Assembly: GCA_028288315.1 (NCBI GenBank)
Contig: JAQBNY010000124.1
Location: 1-28,948 of the forward strand
Source: Mucilaginibacter sp.
GTDB lineage: Bacteria > Bacteroidota > Bacteroidia > Sphingobacteriales > Sphingobacteriaceae
DNA length: 28,948 nt
Direction: 5' to 3'
The notes under the pieces are model-generated. The model did not search any database. It had not been told where the DNA came from and worked only from the letters and a program-made list of their open reading frames with translations. Both the position numbers and the translations under genes were made by a program. Within the stretch, counting starts at the first letter, position 1, and every line of letters starts with the position of its first letter. This document shows, in pieces, positions 16,665 to 23,834 of the stretch.

Positions 16665-17165
16665 ATGGCTACCCAACTAAAAAACTTATCTGATTTTTCA
16701 ACCGCTGGTGAAATACCTTCTGCTAAAGGTTATAGCTTTGGCATTGTTGTAGCCGAGTGGAATGCCGAGATCACAAATGCATTATACCAGGGTGCCTACA
16801 ACAGTTTAATTAAATACGGTGCCAAACCAAAAAATATTCACTCATACCCAGTACCGGGAAGCTTTGAACTAACCTCCGGAGCTGAACTATTATTAAAGAC
16901 CGGAAAGTTTGATGCCGTTATTTGCCTGGGCTGCATAATACAAGGCGAAACCCGCCATTTTGATTTTATTTGCGAGGCTGTTGCCAATGGTGTAACAAAT
17001 GTTGCCTTAAAATATTCAAAACCTGTTATATTTGGTGTATTAACAACTGACAATCAGCAACAGGCAATTGACAGGGCCGGCGGTAAACATGGCAACAAAG
17101 GTGATGAGGCTGCTGTTACTGCAATTAAAATGGCTAAATTGGCTGAAACCTTAAGCAGTAAATAG
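16665..17165 (+). CDS. ribH: 6,7-dimethyl-8-ribityllumazine synthase
   Basis: A 166-aa enzyme of riboflavin synthesis that condenses 5-amino-6-ribitylaminouracil with 3,4-dihydroxybutanone phosphate. Family motifs: VVAEWNAEITNALYQGA (substrate loop W32-N33), PVPGSFELTSGAELL, and LGCIIQGETRHFDFICEAVANG with catalytic His98. VIFGVLTTDNQQQAIDRAGG and HGNKGDEAA follow in the C-terminal part. The N-terminal 20 residues are an extension typical of phylum members. No FMN riboswitch-like sequence was seen upstream. It is probably co-transcribed with the small lipoprotein gene 27 bases downstream. Confidence 0.96.
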   Translation: MATQLKNLSDFSTAGEIPSAKGYSFGIVVAEWNAEITNALYQGAYNSLIKYGAKPKNIHSYPVPGSFELTSGAELLLKTGKFDAVICLGCIIQGETRHFDFICEAVANGVTNVALKYSKPVIFGVLTTDNQQQAIDRAGGKHGNKGDEAAVTAIKMAKLAETLSSK

Positions 17166-17192
17166 CGTATAAACTCTAACTTGAAAAAAAGA

Positions 17193-17300
17193 ATGAAAAA
17201 AATTTTATACATAATAGCCATAGCTTTAGTATTGGGCAGCGTATCATCATGTACAAATAAACTTTGCCCTGCTTACGGTACTTACCCAAAGAGTCGTTAA
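17193..17300 (+). CDS. Small 35-residue lipoprotein
   Basis: A short frame from ATG 17193 to TAA 17298-17300, too small for most gene finders. It encodes a classic lipoprotein signal: MKKILYIIAIALVLGSVSSC with lipobox VSSC and Cys20. The mature peptide is only 16 residues, including TNKLCPAYGTYPKSR with one further Cys. Codon use is like the neighbours. It lies 27 bases after ribH on the same strand. The function is unknown; the complete signal peptide argues that it is a real gene. Confidence 0.7.
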   Translation: MKKILYIIAIALVLGSVSSCTNKLCPAYGTYPKSR

Positions 17301-17382
17301 TCCATTAGTTGTCGGTTTTTACAATTTCCAAAAACTTAACAGAGTTTTACATTGTATTTACTTATAAACAGGTTTATACGCT

Positions 17383-17390
17383 TACTTTTG
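17383..17390 (+). promoter_or_regulatory. Candidate -7 promoter box of ytxJ
   Basis: TACTTTTG matches TAnnTTTG exactly and ends 4 bases before the ATG, implying a leaderless transcript if used. No TTTG at -33 spacing. Confidence 0.4.
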
Positions 17391-17394
17391 TTTT

Positions 17395-17727
17395 ATGGAA
17401 TGGATCTCTCTTGAATCGGCTAATCAAATAGATAATATTAAACAGCAACAGGGTTACAGTTTAATTTTTAAACATAGTACCCGTTGTTCTATCAGCATGA
17501 TGGCAAAAAAGCGCTTCGAGCTTGATTGGGAAAACTTACCCGAGGATATGCCTCTCTATTTTCTGGATTTGATTAAACACCGCGACCTTTCGGCCAAAGT
17601 AGCGCATGACTTTCAGGTACATCATGAATCACCTCAATTATTATTAATAAAAGACGGCGAATGCGTGCTTGACCAATCGCACGGAGCTATCTCGGTTGAT
17701 GAAGCTGCCAGTGTTCTTTCAGAATAA
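17395..17727 (+). CDS. ytxJ: YtxJ-like bacillithiol-system thioredoxin-fold protein
   Basis: A 110-aa thioredoxin-fold protein matching the YtxJ (DUF2847) family, which is associated with bacillithiol redox chemistry. The marker motif is FKHSTRCSISMMAKKRFE with a single active-site Cys31, followed by strand-helix elements (LYFLDLIKHRDLSAKVAHDF), the thioredoxin-like cis-Pro region HESPQLLLIKDG, and a C-terminal helix. One Cys rather than CxxC fits a bacilliredoxin-type monothiol mechanism (family knowledge). The ATG at 17395 is the only start that keeps the first strand. It ends before a strong terminator. Confidence 0.88.
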   Translation: MEWISLESANQIDNIKQQQGYSLIFKHSTRCSISMMAKKRFELDWENLPEDMPLYFLDLIKHRDLSAKVAHDFQVHHESPQLLLIKDGECVLDQSHGAISVDEAASVLSE

Positions 17728-17795
17728 TGGCTATCGGATAAAAGAATTATCTTGAGATAAAAGACAAAGGGCAATAGCCTATATGATATAAATAG

Positions 17796-17820
17796 AAAAG
17801 GCCCGATAATCGGGCCTTTT
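17796..17820. terminator. Bidirectional terminator between ytxJ and the pseudouridine synthase gene
   Basis: Perfect 12-bp inverted repeat AAAAGGCCCGAT (17796-17807)/ATCGGGCCTTTT (17809-17820). T-rich tails follow on both strands; it serves the two convergent genes. Confidence 0.9.
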
Positions 17821-17861
17821 CTTATATGGTTAATACTGTAAATCCTTTAATCTCGGTTTTA

Positions 17862-19322
17862 CTATATCAAGTGCTTTAATTGTATCACTTCTTTTTCGTC
17901 AAGATACCTCCACCTGCCGCGTGGCAAATCTTTCTTGGTTAAGTTAGCATAAACGGAACGGTCAAGCTTTACCACATCATAACCAAGCGATTCAAATATA
18001 CGGCGTACAATGCGGTTCTTTCCGCTGTGTATTTGTATCCCTATTTCTTTTTTGGTACCACCTGTTACATATGATACACTATCGGGCTTAATAAATCCGT
18101 CTTCCAGTTCCAAACCAAAACCAATTTTATTCAAATCGCCCTGGGTAAGGGATTTGTTTAATTCAACAAGGTATAATTTAACAATGCTGTTGCGCGGGTG
18201 CGATAATTTATCGGCCAGGTCGCCATCATTGGTCATTAGTATTAAACCGGTTGTATTGCGATCTAAACGGCCCACCGGGTAGATACGCTCACGACTGGCT
18301 TTTTCAACCAGGTGCATAACGGTACGGCGTTCCTGCGGGTCGTCTGTAGTAGTTATATAATCTTTAGGTTTATTTAATAAAACATAAACCATTTTCTCGC
18401 GCTTTAAAGCCTCGCCGTTGTAACGCACTAAGTCTTTTATCGGGTCAACCTTAAAGCCTAGTTCATTTACCACTTCGCCATTAACAGATACCACACCTGC
18501 GGCAATCAGCTCATCAGCCTTACGCCTGCTGCATATGCCTGCATTAGCAATATAACGGTTAAGCCTTATCAGACCATCATCTTTAGGTTTAGCTACCGGG
18601 TTTTTACGGCCGCGCATGGTAGTTTTCGGCTTATCGCTAAAACCGCCTTCATCACCTTCGCGTTTTCTGAAACCTGTTGATGTGCTCGGGAAAGATTTCT
18701 CCCCGCTGCGCCCGCCAAATTTTTTATCACGCGATACGTATGGTCTTTTTTCGCCGCCTTCGCTGCCAAAACTTTTCTTTGGCCCGTCGGTACCGGCTGG
18801 CCTGCGGTTAAAAGGCTTATCGCCTGCAACCGGGTTTTTACGCGGCCCGTATGATGCAGGACCTAAGCTCGGCTTTCTGTAAGTATCGCCATCTGATGAT
18901 GCCGCCCTGCCGCTGTACGGCTTGTCTTTAGGAGTAAAGCTTTTACGCTCGCCTGATGGCGAATCGCCAAAGCTGCGTTTAGGCCTGTCGTTATCTGCCG
19001 GCCTGCCGGTGTATGGCCTGCCTTTAGGTACAAAAGCTTTCTTTTCGCCACCGCTAAATGACGATGCTGAACCACCATAGCTTTTCTTTGGCCTGTCGCC
19101 ATCAGCTGCTGGTTTGCCTCCGTCTGGTTTTGAATAGCCAGATGAAGATGATCTTTTATCTACCGAGAAATTTTTTCTGTTATCTGTGCGCCCGCCCGGG
19201 CCAAATGATTTTCCTGCGGATGAGGAAGAGGGTCTTTTTGATCTGTCACCTCCGCTTTTTGGGCGGTCTGATGATTTGTTTGGCCTGTCGTCGCGACTGC
19301 CCGTTGGTCTCTTAAATACCAT
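17862..19322 (-). CDS. RluB-family pseudouridine synthase with long disordered N-terminal extension
   Basis: A 486-aa protein. The C-terminal half (about 250-486) is a standard RluB/RluE/RsuA-type rRNA pseudouridine synthase: an S4 RNA-binding domain (LIRLNRYIANAGICSRRKAD) and a catalytic domain with GRLDRNTTGLIL, D354 being the catalytic aspartate. The first about 245 residues are low-complexity, rich in Lys, Arg, Ser, Gly, Pro and Asp, with imperfect repeats built on PKKSFG, GEKKAF and KPYSGR. Such basic disordered extensions may bind RNA or aid ribosome docking (inference). The start at ATG 19320-19322 has a promoter about 34 bases upstream. Which uridine it modifies is not determined. Confidence 0.9.
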   Translation of the reverse strand: MVFKRPTGSRDDRPNKSSDRPKSGGDRSKRPSSSSAGKSFGPGGRTDNRKNFSVDKRSSSSGYSKPDGGKPAADGDRPKKSYGGSASSFSGGEKKAFVPKGRPYTGRPADNDRPKRSFGDSPSGERKSFTPKDKPYSGRAASSDGDTYRKPSLGPASYGPRKNPVAGDKPFNRRPAGTDGPKKSFGSEGGEKRPYVSRDKKFGGRSGEKSFPSTSTGFRKREGDEGGFSDKPKTTMRGRKNPVAKPKDDGLIRLNRYIANAGICSRRKADELIAAGVVSVNGEVVNELGFKVDPIKDLVRYNGEALKREKMVYVLLNKPKDYITTTDDPQERRTVMHLVEKASRERIYPVGRLDRNTTGLILMTNDGDLADKLSHPRNSIVKLYLVELNKSLTQGDLNKIGFGLELEDGFIKPDSVSYVTGGTKKEIGIQIHSGKNRIVRRIFESLGYDVVKLDRSVYANLTKKDLPRGRWRYLDEKEVIQLKHLI

Positions 19323-19356
19323 AGTTTTTTGTTTTGCGCTTTCTCAGCGTGAGGGA

Positions 19357-19388
19357 CAAAAGTAGAACAATTTACTGAGAAAAACAAC
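19357..19388 (-). promoter_or_regulatory. Candidate promoter of the pseudouridine synthase gene
   Basis: TACTTTTG on the minus strand (19357-19364) is an exact -7 match. A TTG (19385-19387) stands 20 bases upstream as a partial -33 box. Confidence 0.5.
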
Positions 19389-19484
19389 ATTTTAATCGGG
19401 TTCAAAAACGGTGTTTAAACGTCTTTAAACGTCTTTTTTTAGAGGTTAGTGTAACAACATTTCACACTAAGCAAATCGTAAGTA

Positions 19485-19515
19485 TTTGGCGGTGTGATTA
19501 ATATGCTTACATTTG
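19485..19515 (+). promoter_or_regulatory. Promoter of the lytic transglycosylase gene
   Basis: TTTG (19485-19488), 19-base spacer, TACATTTG (19508-19515): exact matches at ideal spacing, with the ATG 29 bases after the -7 box. Confidence 0.75.
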
Positions 19516-19544
19516 CTGCACATCATACCAACAATGTTTAATTA

Positions 19545-20336
19545 ATGAGTAAAATTGAAATGACTAAAAAACACTTAATTACGTGCTCCGTAATATTTGT
19601 GCTGGTTATCATTTCCAGACTTAACATTTACAGTACAATACCCGTTATTGCTGTAAAAAAAGCAAGCATTAACAACTCAAATTTCCTTTTCACGAAGCCC
19701 GCTGCGGCTTCAGAAACTGAGTATAGCTTTGCCAACGAAGCCCTTCCTGTAAATGACAAAAGGGTTAACTTTAAATTAAAAAAATCTTTAGCAACCCATA
19801 GGTTTAAAAACATTCAATCGAACGTTTTACATGCTAAAGCCGATAAGCTGTTCCCTATTATTGAGCCTATCTTAAAAATTTACGGCATCCCCGAAGATTT
19901 TAAGTTTATTCCATTGGTAGAGTCGGGGCTATGTGAAGGTACATCACCAAAAGGTGCTAAGGGTATCTGGCAATTTATGCCGGGCACCGCACGCAGTTAT
20001 GGGTTAAAAGTAGGCAACGGAATAGATGAACGTTTGAATGTGCATAAATCAACCATTGCAGCATGCAAGTACATTAAAGAATTGTATGGTGAGTTTAACA
20101 GCTGGACATTAGCGGCCGCTGCTTACAACAACGGTTCTATAAAACTGGCGCGTGCTATTAATAAGCAAAACGAGGCTAATTATTTCCGTATGAGCCTGAA
20201 CCGCGAAACCGGTTCATACCTGTACAACATAATTGCCATGAAAGAAATTATTAATAACCCCTCAAAGTATGGCTATAAAAACTTTTATGGCAATTTACAA
20301 AAAACACCAAGATTGCCTTTTTTGGCAATGAATTAA
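19545..20336 (+). CDS. Lytic transglycosylase (SLT domain, MltD-like)
   Basis: A 263-aa peptidoglycan-cleaving enzyme acting in the periplasm. An N-terminal hydrophobic segment (about 11-24) serves as signal or anchor; M6 at 19560 is an alternative start. The SLT domain spans about 100-240. Catalytic Glu126 is in PLVESGL, followed by GAKGIWQFMPGTARSYGL and TLAAAAYNNGSIKLARA, all standard for the family. There is no LysM domain after the SLT domain, unlike full-length MltD, so this is a short form. It has a clear promoter and a strong terminator and stands alone. Confidence 0.9.
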   Translation: MSKIEMTKKHLITCSVIFVLVIISRLNIYSTIPVIAVKKASINNSNFLFTKPAAASETEYSFANEALPVNDKRVNFKLKKSLATHRFKNIQSNVLHAKADKLFPIIEPILKIYGIPEDFKFIPLVESGLCEGTSPKGAKGIWQFMPGTARSYGLKVGNGIDERLNVHKSTIAACKYIKELYGEFNSWTLAAAAYNNGSIKLARAINKQNEANYFRMSLNRETGSYLYNIIAMKEIINNPSKYGYKNFYGNLQKTPRLPFLAMN

Positions 20337-20361
20337 AGTAATTTTATATTACGGAGCACTT

Positions 20362-20393
20362 AAAAAAAGCCACCTCAATAGGTGGCTTTTTTT
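20362..20393. terminator. Terminator after the lytic transglycosylase gene
   Basis: Perfect 14-bp stem, arms AAAAAAAGCCACCT (20362-20375) and AGGTGGCTTTTTTT (20380-20393) around a 4-base loop. T-runs lie on both strands. Confidence 0.92.
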
Positions 20394-20700
20394 GTACAAC
20401 TCCCCCACGCGTCATTGCGAGGAACGAAGCAACCCCCGACAGAAAGGTAGCCGCCATGCCCACAACTGAATATTCTTGTTTCTTGTTTCTTTCATGGGCG
20501 TTCCCTGCGGGAGGCTTTCCGCTCATACTGCACGGGCCTTAGCCACAAGGCCGGTATCCGCTGCAATCCTTAACGCAGAATACCAACCATTTTGTCATCC
20601 TGAGCGATAGCGAAGGATTTGGGGATGTGCTATTGGCGTTGTGATTATGCTTTGTTATTATTAAGCCTATATTGGATAAACTACTAGATCGCAGGATGTA
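20394..20700. other. Repeat-bearing spacer beside the TIR/Roco operon
   Basis: No credible gene. It holds repeat-like segments: GTCATTGCGAGGAACGAAGC followed by AA (20411-20432), and a 30-base element at 20591-20620 that recurs inverted at 23761-23790. A GC-rich stretch at 20500-20570 looks like decayed repeat. No hairpin terminator for the Roco gene was found here. Confidence 0.55.
20591..20620 (+). repeat. 30-bp interspersed repeat, left copy
   Basis: Core GTCATCCTGAGCGATAGCGA. The element is 27/30 identical to the reverse complement of 23761-23790, on the other side of the TIR/Roco operon. Confidence 0.75.
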
Positions 20701-23103
20701 TTAAAATATCTCTTCTAAAGGCATAGACTTTTTAAGATTATAATTTACTATTGCTTTTTTAATCTGTAACACGGTATCGACTAATGCTTCATCAATATTG
20801 GTGTGACTAAAAATTGGTTTTTTGTTGTATAAAATTGGCGAATAGTCTGCAAAGGGTGATGAATAAACATCTCTCATTATTATTGGAATAATCAAACCAC
20901 CATCAGATTGGCCTTTTTCGCCAATTCGCTCTATTTCGTTCCTTGTAATATCGCTATCAACATTATAATTAGGCGTTATCAAACAAATAAAAATTTCAGA
21001 GGACATTAAACTTTCTGTTCTTATCATTTTCTCGTTCTCCCCTGGATTAATTTGGCTTTGGTCCCAAGGAAGCAACTCACACTCTTTAATTATAGATTGA
21101 AAGTGCTTGAAGAACTTTTGCTTAACGTCCTGATCCTCTAAAGAATACGATATATAAGTTTTTATTTTTTTGCTTGAACTACTACTTACTCCAAATGTGT
21201 TATCTAACAGTAAATTAACTTTTACATCTGTCAAACTTTTGTTGCACATTAATATAGAAATCTTCTTATTTTGACAGCGTCTTAAAAAATCATATTCATA
21301 ATACTGTGGATTAACGTCTACAATACATTCCTTACAATTACATGGAACTAATTTTTTAACTTTTAAATTTTTGAAACTTTTATTGATTTTATCAATATTA
21401 TAAAGAATGATTGTCAAAAAATCTTTTCTTTCATTCCCATAAATTTTTATCAGAAATTCCTTTTTCCCATAAGTCTGTATTACTTCAGCTCTGGCATTTT
21501 CTCCTCTTTGAAGTATAACTCCTTCTCGCCACACTAAACTCTGTTTTTCGATATACTCTTGAACTCTCACGATGAAACGAGTAATAATTCCCTTGGGCAT
21601 GAACTCATATTCATATTTAACAATCAAATTTTCATCTTTATTCCATTTATAGACAGGTTTATTTCTTTGAAGTAATTCAGGGACTATGTAACTAAACTTT
21701 TTACCTTCAATGGAATAGCATAATTCAAACTTTGTCATTAAAGCGAGCAACTCATCGTGCATAGGTTTATAAAACTCATTATTCCAGACCCTCTCTATAT
21801 CCTTTTTAGTAAAGAATCCATTACTATTTATTACCTCATCGTCGTCCAATATTTTATAAACCCCCTGTGTGCCCCAATCCGGTTTCAAAATTATCCATCT
21901 TTTTAAAATAGGGTTTTCTTGAAAATGCAGGAATATTCCTATATCATGAAAGTATTCGCTTAGCAATTGAGCTTGCTTGGTATCATAGCCCCCAATTTTT
22001 TTACATATGTCAAAATACTCAGAGTCAGAAATGAACGGTCGCGACTTGGATTTTTTTTCTAACTTTTCCCTTATTTCAACCCAACTTTTAGGTAGCTCGT
22101 CTCCTATATGCGACAATCCGCGCACCTCAAGTTCTATATGTTCTTTAAGTCTTTTTAGTGTTTTATTGTCTGTTGCTAAGTTAAATGCAAACTCTCTGCG
22201 AAGGTTACTAAATCGCTCTCTCATGCCAGAGATATTTATATCCTTTTTCCTATTGTGTTTTTCATTTAACACAATAAGTAAAGGACTATTTTCACTTAAT
22301 AATTCAACCGTTTGCAACCAGTAGTTAAAGTCTGTGTCTTCAGCACGGTTATCTGCCAATAAGATGTATAACGATCGCTTTGTTAAAAAAAATTGATGTG
22401 TTGAATGATATATTTCTTGCCCTCCAAAATCCCATATATTTATTCTAAAATCAGTGCTTTGGGTCTTAAAATAATAAGGCTGTATTTCAATACCGAGAGT
22501 TGACATTTCTGACGGATTTAACTTGTACTTTTCACTTAAAATTTTTCTCATAAGAGAAGTTTTACCAGCCGCAGGCTCACCAATAATTAATAATTTAGCC
22601 TCAAAAATCTTTTTTGTTCCCTTCTCTTTTTCTCTTATATAGTTCATAATTGCTTCTGAACCACGAGTATAAATTTCTAAGGGAGGATCAATAACAGGAT
22701 TATCATCGCAATCAAAGATTTCGATATTAAAAGCCCAATTTGGAAGATGAGTAATTTGATTGCTTTTAGCAAATAGAAGATTTAAATTATCTAAATCAGA
22801 AATTCCTTGCGGTAGTTCTGTTAAATTATTTCTGGAAAGATATAAGCCTTTAAGATTTTTAAGTTTATTAATTTCGGGAAAAAGCTCTTTTAAATTACAT
22901 TCTTTTAAATCTAACACTTCTAGATTTTCAAATTCACCCAACCAATCGGGTAGCTTCTCAAAATTGTTCCCGCTTAAATTAAGTCTCTTAATAAATTTTA
23001 TTTTGAGTAGTTCTTTTGGTACTTCTCTTAAACCTAAAGTGCTTAAATCTATACTGTCATTCCCTTTTAAAAGAACATTCTCTATTTTACTTAAGTAACT
23101 CAT
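20701..23103 (-). CDS. LRR-Roc-COR-TIR protein (bacterial Roco GTPase with TIR effector)
   Basis: An 800-aa multidomain protein. Residues about 17-130 are leucine-rich repeats (LNLSGNNFEKLPDWLGEF and similar units). Residues about 165-325 are a Roc GTPase: Walker A GEPAAGKT (175-182), switch II DFGGQE (225-230), and a non-standard NEKH (280-283) where Ras proteins have NKxD. A COR region follows (about 335-600), starting LPKSWVEIREKLEKK and including CNCKEC (C588, C590, C593) with further Cys at 610 and 620. The TIR domain spans about 646-785: KTYISYSLEDQD, W680-D681, and E723 in the catalytic-glutamate position. TIR domains of this kind commonly cleave NAD or form signalling scaffolds (family knowledge). 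It overlaps the free TIR gene by 17 bases. It is AT-richer than its neighbours and likely acquired. A defence or cell-suicide role is inference. Confidence 0.88.
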   Translation of the reverse strand: MSYLSKIENVLLKGNDSIDLSTLGLREVPKELLKIKFIKRLNLSGNNFEKLPDWLGEFENLEVLDLKECNLKELFPEINKLKNLKGLYLSRNNLTELPQGISDLDNLNLLFAKSNQITHLPNWAFNIEIFDCDDNPVIDPPLEIYTRGSEAIMNYIREKEKGTKKIFEAKLLIIGEPAAGKTSLMRKILSEKYKLNPSEMSTLGIEIQPYYFKTQSTDFRINIWDFGGQEIYHSTHQFFLTKRSLYILLADNRAEDTDFNYWLQTVELLSENSPLLIVLNEKHNRKKDINISGMRERFSNLRREFAFNLATDNKTLKRLKEHIELEVRGLSHIGDELPKSWVEIREKLEKKSKSRPFISDSEYFDICKKIGGYDTKQAQLLSEYFHDIGIFLHFQENPILKRWIILKPDWGTQGVYKILDDDEVINSNGFFTKKDIERVWNNEFYKPMHDELLALMTKFELCYSIEGKKFSYIVPELLQRNKPVYKWNKDENLIVKYEYEFMPKGIITRFIVRVQEYIEKQSLVWREGVILQRGENARAEVIQTYGKKEFLIKIYGNERKDFLTIILYNIDKINKSFKNLKVKKLVPCNCKECIVDVNPQYYEYDFLRRCQNKKISILMCNKSLTDVKVNLLLDNTFGVSSSSSKKIKTYISYSLEDQDVKQKFFKHFQSIIKECELLPWDQSQINPGENEKMIRTESLMSSEIFICLITPNYNVDSDITRNEIERIGEKGQSDGGLIIPIIMRDVYSSPFADYSPILYNKKPIFSHTNIDEALVDTVLQIKKAIVNYNLKKSMPLEEIF

Positions 23104-23518
23104 TTATCCTTAATATTAATTGTGTCCATAAAATTTCTTTTTCAGCCTCACTCATTTGAATAACTGTTTTTGATGGACTATTGACTGCCTGAAACTTTGA
23201 TATCTGTGGGTAAAAGTCAAACAGACACGGCTTTATTATTACACTTAAAATAGCTGTTCCGCAACTTTGAGCTTGAAGTAAATAAGGTAATTCCTCTTCC
23301 ATAATATACGTGGAATTAAAGAAATCTGCACTTACTAATAAAATTGCGACTCGCGCATTTTTTAAAGCTTTTTCAATTTCTTCTTGCCACTTCATACCAG
23401 CATAAATCATAGAGTCGTCCCAAAATTCAACCTTTCCTTTAAGAGCAGAAAAATGTCTTTTTAATTGATGTAAGAACTCTCGATCTTCATGGCTATAACT
23501 TATAAAAACTCCACTCAT
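23087..23518 (-). CDS. Stand-alone TIR-domain protein
   Basis: A 143-aa protein that is almost all TIR domain. It starts at ATG 23516-23518 (MSGVFISYSHEDREF); an in-frame TTG two codons upstream is less likely. Markers: FISYSHEDREF at the first strand, VEFWDDSMIYAGMKWQEEI (W33-D34 and the loop after it), ARVAILLVSADFF, and YIMEEELPYL with E76 in the catalytic-glutamate position. Soluble and cytoplasmic; no signal or membrane segment. It is the first gene of the two-gene operon, and its last codons overlap the start of the Roco-TIR gene, so the two are translationally linked. It may be an effector or adaptor pairing with the TIR domain of the Roco protein; an NADase is possible but not shown. 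Confidence 0.88.
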   Translation of the reverse strand: MSGVFISYSHEDREFLHQLKRHFSALKGKVEFWDDSMIYAGMKWQEEIEKALKNARVAILLVSADFFNSTYIMEEELPYLLQAQSCGTAILSVIIKPCLFDFYPQISKFQAVNSPSKTVIQMSEAEKEILWTQLILRINELLK

Positions 23519-23713
23519 TATCAAACATTAATTTCTATAAATATATAATAAATAAGATTATTCTTACTTGATTTTCAGGCCTAAAGACAATACTACTACT
23601 GCATCAATTGATAACTACCTCTTACTGATCGAAGTGTCATTTAGCGTAATTTCGACTTATATTGTTTAAAACTTTCAGCTTAACTACACAAGAAGAATTC
23701 TTGTGATATTTTA

Positions 23714-23736
23714 GGTCGAAGTTGAAAACTTCAACC
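23714..23736. repeat. Imperfect palindrome upstream of the TIR operon
   Basis: Arms GGTCGAAGTT (23714-23723) and AACTTCAACC (23727-23736) pair at 9 of 10 positions around GAA. It may be an interspersed palindrome or an operator. Confidence 0.5.
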
Positions 23737-23760
23737 AGGTATACAGATAGCATAGTTCAA

Positions 23761-23790
23761 AGATACTTCGCTATCGCTCAGCATGACAAA
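23761..23790 (-). repeat. 30-bp interspersed repeat, right copy (inverted)
   Basis: Reverse complement matches 20591-20620 at 27 of 30 positions. With that copy it brackets the TIR/Roco operon in inverted orientation. Confidence 0.75.
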
Positions 23791-23834
23791 GAAGGGCGAT
23801 GCACCGTTTAAGAAAATTTTCCTAAATTGTGCTT

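Larger units (their letters stand above)
23519..23834. other. AT-rich spacer upstream of the TIR operon
   Basis: About 310 bases without a gene. It should contain the promoter of the minus-strand TIR operon, but no exact TAnnTTTG box was seen close to the start. It holds an inverted repeat at 23714-23736 and a 30-bp repeat copy at 23761-23790. Confidence 0.5.

Noticed and set aside
20344..20526. 60-codon minus-strand frame between the transglycosylase and Roco genes
   Set aside because: It covers a terminator hairpin and repeat sequence and has no protein-like features.
20701..23103. Roco-TIR gene as contamination from a eukaryote
   Set aside because: It is an uninterrupted bacterial-style operon gene overlapping a bacterial TIR gene; Roco proteins are known in bacteria.
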